Source: M3007 sp046329435 (lineage in GTDB: Bacteria; Bacteroidota; Bacteroidia; Chitinophagales; Saprospiraceae). From it: a stretch of DNA of 64,000 nucleotides. Positions 8,122-15,780 of this stretch are shown here, in pieces. Each line of letters opens with the position of its first letter. Within the stretch, counting starts at the first letter, position 1. Made by a program: the position numbers and the translations under genes. The notes under the pieces are model-generated. The model was not told where the DNA came from, searched no databases, and saw only the letters and a list, made by a program, of their open reading frames with translations. The DNA lies in the NCBI GenBank assembly GCA_046329435.1, contig JAXLUR010000001.1, positions 186,001-250,000 of the forward strand, given 5' to 3'.

Positions 8122-9650
8122 CGTGACTCCTGATCAGGATGGAGGTCGTCGGGTTTGAGAAATTTCCACAAGTCTTCGTAGGGGATGATTTCCACCGCGA
8201 AGGTTTGGCCTGCAACGCGGGGGCCTTCTGCTGCCAGCACTTCGAGTTCCTTGACGATTTTGCGGTCGGCGGGCCCGGGCCGAAAAGGTCGGTCCGACAA
8301 CGCAAAAAGGATTTTCATAAATGACGCGCTGCGGCGATTGAGGTCGTTGTTGAGGTAGCGGATGCGATATTTTTCGAGCGCTTCAACAGACCGCCCGTAC
8401 TCCTGGTGGTCGCCTGTGGCCAGGCTGAACAATACCGGCAGCAAAACCAGGGGAATGTTCATGCCCAGTTTGTCTTTGTCCAGTACTTTGAAGTCGTTGG
8501 AAAATTTGGCGTAACGATAAATGCCGACAACTTTTTCAACTTCTGCTTTGGGCAATTGGCCCAACGCTGCCAGCAGGTGCAGATAGCCGCCGAAAAGCTG
8601 CCACTCGTCGCGAATATTGTCGCTCAGCAGTTTATAACGCTGGTGGCTAATGGCCTTGGCGTAAATTTCAAGAGCCTTTTCGTATTTCTTGCCGTAAATG
8701 GCATAGTAGAAATAAAGGCTCATGGCTTTAAACCAGTTGTAACTGCCTTCATCGGTCAGATCGAGGCAGGCGTGTGCAGTCCGGTCATCTTCCTCTTCCA
8801 TGTGCAACTGCGTAAGGCAGGCGAGCTGGTTCAGGGCGATTGCGGCAAGCGAACCGCGATTGCCGGTTTTACGGCCCGTGAGCAGCGGCAAGGCCTCCTG
8901 ACAAATTTCAAGCGCATTCACGCAGTCATTGGCTGAAAAATACATGATCAGACCAATGGAGAAGGTGTTGTAATAAAACTCATAGGTGTCCACCTCCTTG
9001 AGTTTGGGTTTCAATTCGGCGTAATATTCGGATGCGTCTTTGTGAATCTCGTGGTCGGGCGATCTTTTTGAAATGTAATGGTTGATCAATCGGTCATGAT
9101 AATCGAACGCGATGTTTTCCCAATACCGTTTCTTCTCATACTGGTTGTGCAAGGCAGCAATTTGTTCGTGCTGAACGCGATCGGCCACCGACCTCGCATA
9201 TTGCATTCGTATGGCGCGGGTTATTTCGCAGGTCAGTTCGGTGAGTTCGTATTTGATGGATTGCTCCAGGATTTGTTGCAAAAGGTAAACACCCGCTTTG
9301 GTGGCGCCTTTCCCGATCAGAATCTTCGCGGCGGCCAGGTCTCGGTAACAATTGACAAAAGCGCTATTGCGGTCACTGAACTGCGATTGCTGGGTGTCTA
9401 TGAAAAACGACGTATTAACCAGCTGCCGGATCAGTTTGAGCCGGGCCTTTCGGTATGATGCATCCTTGGCGTTGGTTTGGAATAGTTTCACGGCGGCCTC
9501 TTCGTCAGAATTGTAGTCCCCTTTTGAAATGCCGTTATACAGTTGCTCCGTCCGACTGTTTTCCTGTCCCGGGTTTCCGAGCACTTCGATCTGTTTGACC
9601 TTGTTTTTAGTGATAACTTGAATCAAATCACGCAAAACTTCAAATTCCAT
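8118..9650 (-). CDS. hypothetical helical-repeat protein
   Basis: A 510-residue protein with no signal peptide or membrane helix that I do not recognise. It is rich in paired helices of about 35 residues, for example around EYYAELKPKLKEVDTYEFYYN and KYEKALEIYAKAISHQRYK. This is the look of TPR-like or other alpha-solenoid scaffolds. The N-terminus (MEFEVLRDLIQVITKNKVKQIEVLG) resembles a short docking or dimerisation helix pair. The upstream side faces the 1.56-kb gene-poor region with the repeated promoter-like elements, on the opposite strand to them. A cytoplasmic scaffold or regulator role would be a guess. The stop codon shares the bases CTAG with the convergent MBL gene. Confidence 0.65.
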   Translation of the reverse strand: MEFEVLRDLIQVITKNKVKQIEVLGNPGQENSRTEQLYNGISKGDYNSDEEAAVKLFQTNAKDASYRKARLKLIRQLVNTSFFIDTQQSQFSDRNSAFVNCYRDLAAAKILIGKGATKAGVYLLQQILEQSIKYELTELTCEITRAIRMQYARSVADRVQHEQIAALHNQYEKKRYWENIAFDYHDRLINHYISKRSPDHEIHKDASEYYAELKPKLKEVDTYEFYYNTFSIGLIMYFSANDCVNALEICQEALPLLTGRKTGNRGSLAAIALNQLACLTQLHMEEEDDRTAHACLDLTDEGSYNWFKAMSLYFYYAIYGKKYEKALEIYAKAISHQRYKLLSDNIRDEWQLFGGYLHLLAALGQLPKAEVEKVVGIYRYAKFSNDFKVLDKDKLGMNIPLVLLPVLFSLATGDHQEYGRSVEALEKYRIRYLNNDLNRRSASFMKILFALSDRPFRPGPADRKIVKELEVLAAEGPRVAGQTFAVEIIPYEDLWKFLKPDDLHPDQESR

Positions 9651-9708
9651 TGATAACGAGTATTTTAAATGTTTTCACCCCTTCGACATATTGGAATTTA
9701 CTGTGAAA

Positions 9709-9770
9709 TCTGCATGGGTTGAAAACGTGATTTTTGTCCTGTTTTTTGGGTTTTCGGTACTTGACCTTTG
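9709..9770 (+). promoter_or_regulatory. three-block promoter-like element, copy A
   Basis: Block 1 TCTGCATGGG (9709-9718), block 2 TTGTC (9734-9738) and block 3 ACCTTTG (9764-9770). Block 3 with the preceding base is GACCTTTG, one mismatch from the TAnnTTTG -7 box. Copy A shares TCTGCATGGGTTGAAA and TTGTCCTGTTTT exactly with copy C. It sits upstream of a possible small RNA at about 9776-9905. Confidence 0.6.
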
Positions 9771-9775
9771 TACCT

Positions 9776-9905
9776 CGATAATTTTGTAAAAGTACAGCTT
9801 TTCCTTTTTAACAAGAGGAGGCATCCTTTGTCAGAATCAGGATCGACACTTTGAAAAAAAACAGAGGGCTCAAAAAAAAACGAGCCTCGCTGGCTGTACT
9901 TTTTT
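9776..9905 (+). ncRNA. candidate small RNA downstream of element A
   Basis: AAAAGTACAGC (9788-9798) and GCTGTACTTTT (9893-9903) are a perfect 11-bp inverted repeat closing a loop of 94 nt. The 3' arm runs into a T6 run, as at an intrinsic terminator. An inner hairpin (GAGGGCTC / GAGCCTC with one bulged G, 9865-9887) lies near the 3' end. With a start a few bases after element A this would give a transcript of about 130 nt with paired ends. There is no homology evidence. The 5' boundary is an estimate. Confidence 0.35.
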
Positions 9906-10101
9906 AGAAAAGCCAATTCAAGATATTTGTTAAAATTAAAATTTGAACTAAGAAACAATTAACCCGTATTGTAAATGTAAAAATCTCTGATAATCAAAAA
10001 AGCAGGATAAAATCGTCCTTCGGTAATCCATAGTTTTTAGGGTGTTTTTGGGCCGACTCGTGAGATGAGCGAGGAACGGAAGAGTATTGTTTTTGACTCA
10101 A

Positions 10102-10163
10102 TCTGCATGGGTCAAAAGCCTGTAGTTTGTCATATTTTTCGGGAGTGGCGCTGCGGACCTTTG
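10102..10163 (+). promoter_or_regulatory. three-block promoter-like element, copy B
   Basis: Block 1 TCTGCATGGG (10102-10111), block 2 TTGTC (10127-10131) and block 3 ACCTTTG (10157-10163), with exactly the same offsets (25 and 55) as copies A and C although the spacers differ. A 49-residue ORF starts 40 bases after block 3, which is a sensible distance for a promoter. Confidence 0.6.
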
Positions 10164-10202
10164 TATCACATTCGAAAAGGTCACAACAAAATTAAAAGCG
10201 CC

Positions 10203-10352
10203 ATGACACTCGTTACTCTCGCTCTCAGCCTTCTCCTCTCCGCATTCGGTCCCGACAGCAGCAGCACTTCTGCTCAAACCCAAAGCGAACAACAGTCCAT
10301 GCAAAGCCAAAGCGGCTGCGATTATATTATCGGCGATCCCAACGAAATGTAA
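10203..10352 (+). CDS. candidate 49-residue secreted or membrane micropeptide
   Basis: The ORF starts ATG ACA CTC 39 bases downstream of promoter-like element B and ends with TAA at 10350-10352. The product has a hydrophobic stretch at residues 3-16 (LVTLALSLLLSAFG). A Ser/Gln-rich low-complexity middle follows (18-37), then a tail CDYIIGDPNEM with the single Cys39. This is the layout of a small exported peptide, but the N-terminus lacks the usual basic residues. The upstream frame does contain basic residues, yet no standard start lies between element B and the ATG. I do not recognise the peptide. Alternatively the ORF is incidental and the transcript acts as RNA. Confidence 0.45.
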   Translation: MTLVTLALSLLLSAFGPDSSSTSAQTQSEQQSMQSQSGCDYIIGDPNEM

Positions 10353-10464
10353 AACCCAGGGTGGAGCAATTTCAATCCAGGGTATTTCCAGATTGGTTTG
10401 GAAAGATAATCAGGATAGCCTGATCAAAGCTGAACTTTAACAAATGCCTGTTAATCACCCTCGG

Positions 10465-10554
10465 ATCAGGGGTATTACCATCATCGGCATTTGAAATTTA
10501 CCGCTGCGATCGTGCTTAATTCCGGGTTGGAATGAGATACAGCCCCTGATTTTT
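10465..10554 (+). terminator. long-loop inverted repeat ending in T-run, downstream of the micropeptide ORF
   Basis: ATCAGGGG (10465-10472) and CCCCTGAT (10543-10550) are a perfect 8-bp inverted repeat separated by 70 nt. The 3' arm continues into TTTT and an AT-rich tail. It could be the 3' structured end of the transcript starting at element B. The long loop makes it an atypical terminator. Confidence 0.3.
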
Positions 10555-10721
10555 ATATTAAAAAAATATACAAATCGAATCATAAAATATATTGAAAATA
10601 TATATTTTTTAAATCGTTTTTTTTCAATTACAAAGCCTCGTTTTTGATGCTTTGTGATCCCTCTTCCTAATCGATCTCCCGTCCACCGGTTTGCGCCGGA
10701 ACGCCTTCGGGTACACCTCAA

Positions 10722-10783
10722 TCTGCATGGGTTGAAACAGGTGAAATTGTCCTGTTTTCAGCTGGCTGGGTGCCACACCTTTG
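10722..10783 (+). promoter_or_regulatory. three-block promoter-like element, copy C
   Basis: Block 1 TCTGCATGGG (10722-10731), block 2 TTGTC (10747-10751) and block 3 ACCTTTG (10777-10783). The bases before block 1, CTCAA, are shared with copy B. No convincing ORF follows before valS, so its product, if any, would be RNA, or the element could act on valS from a distance. Confidence 0.55.
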
Positions 10784-11173
10784 CCTCAGGTTTTGATCGA
10801 AATCATTATTCGAATCTTTCTTTCAAAGTACGCTTCATCGGAGTGCCCCCGCCTCATTTGTTTAATCCGGCCTTCATCGCTGTTTAGCGAACCATATTTA
10901 ATCTCGTTTTACCCGCAAACCCGTCAAGATAACCCTCACCTAAAAAATCCCTTTGCTAAAGAAACAGGCGCCGAAGTGGCGCTGAAAAGATATCAACCTG
11001 GTCATGCGATCCAAATCCGCTGTCGTAAGATGGCATGACGATTTAATCCATTTCCTACCAATCCACGCTTTTTTCTCTCCTTTTTGCACGAGAGAATTCG
11101 ACAGGTTTTCTCATTACGCTGAGTCGGTATATCGTCAGGTATGCCGGCTCTTATTTTTTACACTGCGTAGCCC

Positions 11174-11181
11174 TACCTTTG
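11174..11181 (+). promoter_or_regulatory. valS promoter, -7 box TACCTTTG
   Basis: Exact TAnnTTTG match 33 bases before the valS ATG. A TTA at 11151-11153 sits 20 bases upstream in the position of the -33 TTG. The upstream blocks of elements A-C are not present here, so valS has an ordinary promoter. Confidence 0.6.
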
Positions 11182-11214
11182 CGACGCTCAAACGAACACA
11201 TCCGTCATTAAGAT

Positions 11215-13890
11215 ATGTCTACTCCGTCCAGATACAATCCTGCAGAAACTGAAGAACGCTGGTATGCTCACTGGGAGCAACAAGGTTATTTTCGCTCCAT
11301 ACCCGATGACCGCGAAGCTTTTACGATCGTCATTCCGCCGCCCAACGTCACCGGGGTGTTGCACATGGGGCACATGTTGAACAATACCATTCAGGATATT
11401 CTGATCCGCAAAGCACGACTTGATGGCAAAAATGCCTGCTGGGTACCCGGCACCGACCACGCCAGTATAGCCACCGAAGCCAAGGTGGTTCGCTGGCTGC
11501 GTGATGAAAAGGGCTTGCGCAAGGCCGACCTTTCCCGCGAAGCGTTTCTCGATTACGCCTATCAGTGGAAAGACAAATACGGTGGCATCATCCTGAAACA
11601 GCTGCGCAAACTTGGCGCCTCCTGCGACTGGGACCGCACGGCGTTTACGATGGATCCTGGCTATTACAACGATGTCATCCGCGTTTTTGTGGAATTGTAC
11701 CGCCGTGGCAAGCTGTACCGCGGCTTGCGAATGGTCAACTGGGACCCTGAAGCCCGTACAGTTTTGTCGAACGAGGAAGTGCTGTACAAAGAGGAACAAT
11801 CACAATTGTTTTACATCCACTACCGGCAAGAAGATGGCTCAGACGGCGTAGTAATCGCAACGCAGCGCCCGGAAACCATTTTTGCCGATGTCGCCATTTG
11901 CGTACACCCCAAAGACGCCCGTTACAGCCATTTGGTAGGCAAAAAAGTGCTGATTCCATTGATCGATCGCGCCATACCAATTATTGCCGACGACTATGTC
12001 GACGTTGAGTTCGGTACGGGAGCCTTGAAAATTACGCCTGCTCATGATCCCAATGACTACGAAATCGGCCTGCGCTATAAACTGGAAGTGCTGGATACCA
12101 TCAACGACGATGGCACCATAAATTCGGTTTGCGCCTACGAGCCGATTGTCGGGCTGGATCGTTTTGAGGCGCGCAAACGCATGAAACCTGCACTCGAATC
12201 GAGCGGTGCGCTGGTCAGGATTGAAGATTATACCACCAGTATCGGCCGTTCGGAACGGACCAATAGTGTGGTGGAGCCCAAACTTTCCTTGCAATGGTTC
12301 GTTCGGATGACCGATCTGCGCGATCCCGCTGTTGACGCCGTCGAGTCGCGCGAAGTGCGCTTTTATCCCGACAATTTCCGGAATATGTATCGATCCTGGA
12401 TGGACGGCCTGCGCGACTGGTGCATCAGCCGCCAGTTGTGGTGGGGGCATCGAATTCCGGCCTGGTATGGCCCCTCGCGCGATGGTAGCAAGGACGAAGC
12501 GGTATTTGTGGCCGAAACAGCAGAAGGCGCTTTGGCCCAGGCCAGGGAATATTACGGCAATCCCGATCTGGGCCTCGATGTGCTTCGGCAAGACGAAGAT
12601 GTGCTCGATACCTGGGCCTCCTCGTGGCTTTGGCCGATTAGTGTGTTCGACGGGTTCAATAACCCGGACGGGGAGTTCAAATATTACTATCCGACAAACG
12701 TGCTGGTAACTGCCCCGGAAATTATCTTTTTCTGGGTTGCGCGCATGATTATGGCCGGCTTCGAATTTACCGGCCAAAAGCCGTTCAGCCACGTTTATTT
12801 CAATGGCATTGTGCGCGACAAACTGCGCCGCAAAATGTCTAAATCGCTGGGCAACTCGCCTGATCCACTGGATTATATCGCCGAACACGGCGCCGATGCC
12901 GTTCGGTATGGCATGTTATCCTGCGCATCTGCCGGCAACGATATCCTTTTCGACGATAAAATGGTCGAAAACGGCCGCAACTTCTGTAACAAACTCTGGA
13001 ATGCTTCGGTTGGCCTCGTAAAAAGCTGGCAGATCAGTGATACTGCCGAAAATGAAGAAGTTGCACTAAAAAATGCCCTCGCGGTTCACTGGATTCAGGA
13101 GAAGTTCAACCAGACGGCCAATGAGATTGAAGAAAATTTCAACAACTTCCGGCTCAGCGAGGCCCTGCTTACCCTTTACGGCTTTATTTGGGACGACTTT
13201 TTTAATTTTTACCTGGAAGCCGTCAAGCCCACTTTCGGCCAGCCTATCGATCGCAAAACCTATGAGGCTACGGTGGATGTTTTCTCCGATCTGATGATTG
13301 TGCTGCATCCGTTCATGCCTTTTGTGACCGAGGAAATCTGGCACCAGCTGCGCGACCGCAGCCAGCAGGGCGATTGCATCGTACAGCACTGGCCTTCCGC
13401 AAAAGCCTGGGACGCCGACCTGGTCAATGTCATGGAAACCGCCAAAGACGTCATCGGCAAAATTCGCGATGTGCGCAACCAAAACCAGATCAAACCGAGG
13501 GAAGAACTCAAGGTTTTGGTGCAGGACAGCGAGTCGGCGCGCAAACTTTATGCAAGGGATGGCCTGCGTGAACTGGTAGTGAAAATGGCCGTTTTGTCCG
13601 AACTCACGTTCACCAATACGGAAGCCGCCAATGCAAAATCCTTTATTGCGGGCACTGAAAAATACTACGTCGAACTCAATCAGGAGATCGACGCCGAAGC
13701 GGAACGTGAGAAAATTGAAAAGGAACTGGAGTACCAACGCGGCTTTGTTCGCTCGATAGAGGCCAAACTGTCCAACGAACGTTTCGTGAGCGGGGCGCCT
13801 GCACAAGTTGTTGAAAATGAGCGGAAAAAACTGGCCGACGGCCTTGCGAGAATCCAGATTCTTGAAGAGTCGCTGACCAAACTCGGTTAA
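11215..13890 (+). CDS. valS: valyl-tRNA synthetase
   Basis: The 891-residue class I synthetase has PPPNVTGVLHMGHML (the HIGH-type ATP motif) near residue 45. It has an inserted editing domain (about 150-350), the catalytic region DWCISRQLWWGHRIPAWY, the KMSKSLGNSPDP signature near 540 and an anticodon-binding helical domain. The tail (about 825-890) is a Lys/Glu-rich coiled coil with REKIEKELEYQRGFVRSI, which in ValRS contacts the tRNA elbow. It attaches valine to tRNA-Val in the cytoplasm and edits mischarged threonine. The ATG at 11215 gives the standard N-terminus (RYNPAETEERWY). The length is typical of the family. Confidence 0.98.
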   Translation: MSTPSRYNPAETEERWYAHWEQQGYFRSIPDDREAFTIVIPPPNVTGVLHMGHMLNNTIQDILIRKARLDGKNACWVPGTDHASIATEAKVVRWLRDEKGLRKADLSREAFLDYAYQWKDKYGGIILKQLRKLGASCDWDRTAFTMDPGYYNDVIRVFVELYRRGKLYRGLRMVNWDPEARTVLSNEEVLYKEEQSQLFYIHYRQEDGSDGVVIATQRPETIFADVAICVHPKDARYSHLVGKKVLIPLIDRAIPIIADDYVDVEFGTGALKITPAHDPNDYEIGLRYKLEVLDTINDDGTINSVCAYEPIVGLDRFEARKRMKPALESSGALVRIEDYTTSIGRSERTNSVVEPKLSLQWFVRMTDLRDPAVDAVESREVRFYPDNFRNMYRSWMDGLRDWCISRQLWWGHRIPAWYGPSRDGSKDEAVFVAETAEGALAQAREYYGNPDLGLDVLRQDEDVLDTWASSWLWPISVFDGFNNPDGEFKYYYPTNVLVTAPEIIFFWVARMIMAGFEFTGQKPFSHVYFNGIVRDKLRRKMSKSLGNSPDPLDYIAEHGADAVRYGMLSCASAGNDILFDDKMVENGRNFCNKLWNASVGLVKSWQISDTAENEEVALKNALAVHWIQEKFNQTANEIEENFNNFRLSEALLTLYGFIWDDFFNFYLEAVKPTFGQPIDRKTYEATVDVFSDLMIVLHPFMPFVTEEIWHQLRDRSQQGDCIVQHWPSAKAWDADLVNVMETAKDVIGKIRDVRNQNQIKPREELKVLVQDSESARKLYARDGLRELVVKMAVLSELTFTNTEAANAKSFIAGTEKYYVELNQEIDAEAEREKIEKELEYQRGFVRSIEAKLSNERFVSGAPAQVVENERKKLADGLARIQILEESLTKLG

Positions 13891-13994
13891 CCCCCAGGCG
13901 GTATAAGGCAACGGCAGCAGGCGGCAATCGTTCCGGAATTCAACGGACGGTCTCCTGTTGCCCTTGTCCGTCGCCCTTACGATTTGCTCTGCCC

Positions 13995-14561
13995 ATGCCA
14001 CGCCCGCTTATCGTTGTCGGATTGATGTTGTTCGCGCTGGCGTTCACCCTGGAGAGCGGACAGGCCCCGCCTCCCTACGGCCTGAGCTTCCGTTTCAAAA
14101 ATCAGCATATCCATTTGACCAAACGCATGGGCTTGAGCCCGGGCTCTCTTCGGCAACGCGGCGGCCTGACGGATGCACAACTCGACACGCTGAGCAATGT
14201 GTTTTACCAGTCGAGACAGTATGTCGAAATCGTGCGGCAAGACCATGAATACCGCCCTACGCTCGGGCTAGCCATTGGATTCGAGTTCGATGAACATAAC
14301 GGCGAATACCCCTACACACCGGCCTACGCGGTGATGCAATTAAAAGACTTCGGATGGGGCGGGGTAGAGTTTAGTCAGGTAGATACCCTGAATTACACTG
14401 GCGTTTCGGACAGCGTAAGCGACGACATTTTCATCGAGGTGGATACCTTTTACCGCGATACGATCATCGGGCGCTATTCCGGGCTGTTGTTAAGCGGAGC
14501 GGGGCCGATGATGCCTGTTGACAGCGGTTATTTCCGGCTGCGTTTGTACCGGAAAAAATAG
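13995..14561 (+). CDS. secreted protein of unknown function
   Basis: A 188-residue protein with a likely Sec signal at the N-terminus (MPRPLIVVGLMLFALAFTLESG), so periplasmic or exported. The rest contains no domain that I can name. It alternates short beta-strand-like and polar segments and has several Asp/Ser/Gly-rich turns such as VDTLNYTGVSDSVSDD. It ends in a basic LRLYRKK. It lies about 100 bp after valS on the same strand and converges with the EEP-family gene, leaving two bases between stop codons. It may share the valS transcript. Reading-frame quality and the signal peptide support a real gene; function is unknown. Confidence 0.6.
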   Translation: MPRPLIVVGLMLFALAFTLESGQAPPPYGLSFRFKNQHIHLTKRMGLSPGSLRQRGGLTDAQLDTLSNVFYQSRQYVEIVRQDHEYRPTLGLAIGFEFDEHNGEYPYTPAYAVMQLKDFGWGGVEFSQVDTLNYTGVSDSVSDDIFIEVDTFYRDTIIGRYSGLLLSGAGPMMPVDSGYFRLRLYRKK

Positions 14562-14563
14562 GT

Positions 14564-15607
14564 TTACTTGCGTTTCAGGATGAAAAAGTAAACTGGAAGG
14601 TGGTCGCTGTACCCGTTAATAAAGACATCGCCGACGAAGGTTCGGAAAGGATAGCCTTTAAACGCGCCCTCCGTTTGCAACAACCAGGGTTCTTTGAACA
14701 CGATGGATTTGTACACCTGCCAGCCGCCTGATTTTTTATTGATAAACGGCCGGGTGACCATCATTTGGTCAAACAGGTTCCAGGCATCGCGATAGGCGAG
14801 TGTGCCGTTGCCGTTTTTGTAATGACTGTACATCAGGTTGTAAAACTCGCCGGTTTTGACCTCGTCGAGGTCGCCTTTGCTGCGCACACCTTCGGTTAGA
14901 CTCTTGTTGTTGGGGTCGTCGTTCAGGTCGCCCATGATGATAATTTTGGCTTCAGGTTCGAAACGCCGGATGCTGTCGGCAACCTCCCGGCAACGCAATG
15001 CCGCGGCCATACGCGACCATTCTGATGCTTTCTCGCCGCCGCGCCTGGATGGCCAGTGACACACCATGACGTGGATCGGCTCGCCATCGAAACGACCGGC
15101 GACATAGAGAATGTCGCGGGTCAGGTCGGGTACGGTATCTTTTGGGTTTTTAAGTACGACGGGTACGGCCCTGCTACCGAGTACAGTGAAATATTTGGGA
15201 TTGTAGAGCAAACCGCAATCGATGCCCCTTTCGTCGGGGGAGTCGTAATGTACGATTTGGTAATTGCGGGCTTTGAGCGGCTCCTGGGCTACTAGGTCCT
15301 CCAGCACCTTGCGATTTTCGACCTCTGCCACGCCAAGCAAGGCGACTCCGTCGGGGTTCAGTTCAGTGCCCAACAGGCTGATCACTTTGGCCATGTTCGC
15401 CTCTTTCGATACGTATTTCTCTGTATTCCACAACAAACGCCCGCCAGGGGTGAAATCTGCGTCGTTGGTAGTTGGGCTGTCGATGGTATCGAAAAGATTT
15501 TCAAGGTTATAGAAGCCGATTGCCGCGACTTTGTATTCGTCGGTTTTTTGCGCCCACGAGCATGCCGGAAGCAGCAGAACAGCCAAAAAGAACAGAGACT
15601 TTTGCAT
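14564..15607 (-). CDS. secreted endonuclease/exonuclease/phosphatase (EEP) family protein
   Basis: The 347-residue product starts with a signal peptide (MQKSLFFLAVLLLPACSWAQ), so it acts outside the cytoplasm; I used this ATG rather than upstream frame to 15754. The EEP fold is shown by FYNLENLFD, LGVAEVENR with the metal-binding Glu, VCHWPSRRGG, IIMGDLNDDPNN and the C-terminal GYSDHLPVYF His. Family members cut phosphodiester or phosphomonoester bonds in DNA, RNA, lipids or inositol phosphates with Mg2+. The gene is divergent from a TonB-dependent receptor and DUF5689 lipoprotein, with 173 bp between starts. This points to joint use of a nucleic acid or other phosphoester substrate, but the substrate is an inference. 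Confidence 0.85.
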   Translation of the reverse strand: MQKSLFFLAVLLLPACSWAQKTDEYKVAAIGFYNLENLFDTIDSPTTNDADFTPGGRLLWNTEKYVSKEANMAKVISLLGTELNPDGVALLGVAEVENRKVLEDLVAQEPLKARNYQIVHYDSPDERGIDCGLLYNPKYFTVLGSRAVPVVLKNPKDTVPDLTRDILYVAGRFDGEPIHVMVCHWPSRRGGEKASEWSRMAAALRCREVADSIRRFEPEAKIIIMGDLNDDPNNKSLTEGVRSKGDLDEVKTGEFYNLMYSHYKNGNGTLAYRDAWNLFDQMMVTRPFINKKSGGWQVYKSIVFKEPWLLQTEGAFKGYPFRTFVGDVFINGYSDHLPVYFFILKRK

Positions 15608-15712
15608 AAAAGAGAAAATTTCGGCGGCAAAGGAACGCAATTGCCCCAATGTCCGCCTCGCTTTGCAATAAATTAACAGGCAGAATCGAGATGCCTTGCC
15701 GAGCTCTTTGCC

Positions 15713-15720
15713 TACTTTTG
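15713..15720 (+). promoter_or_regulatory. promoter of the TonB receptor operon, -7 box TACTTTTG
   Basis: Exact TAnnTTTG match 60 bases before the receptor ATG in the divergent region with the EEP gene. A TTG 14 bases upstream is too close to be a standard -33 element. Confidence 0.45.
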
Positions 15721-15780
15721 TGGCCCATTTCTCCCTCCGGTTTATTTGTCTCATCTCAACCCTGCGCTTTTACACTGTAA

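Larger units (their letters stand above)
9651..11214. other. 1.56-kb gene-poor region with repeated promoter-like elements
   Basis: No conventional gene fits here, and the base composition is more AT-rich than the surrounding genes, especially at 9780-9980 and 10540-10640. The region holds three same-direction copies of a 62-bp three-block element (9709, 10102, 10722), a 49-residue ORF after the second copy, two long-range inverted repeats ending in T-runs, and the valS promoter at 11174. The remaining open frames are short, lack plausible starts and were rejected. I saw no tRNA, tmRNA, SRP RNA or RNase P RNA signature. Confidence 0.8.

Noticed and set aside
10455..11252. Several short open frames of 77-88 codons between 10.4 and 11.25 kb
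   Set aside because: They have non-ATG or misplaced starts, atypical composition, and overlap the promoter-like element C or the valS promoter.
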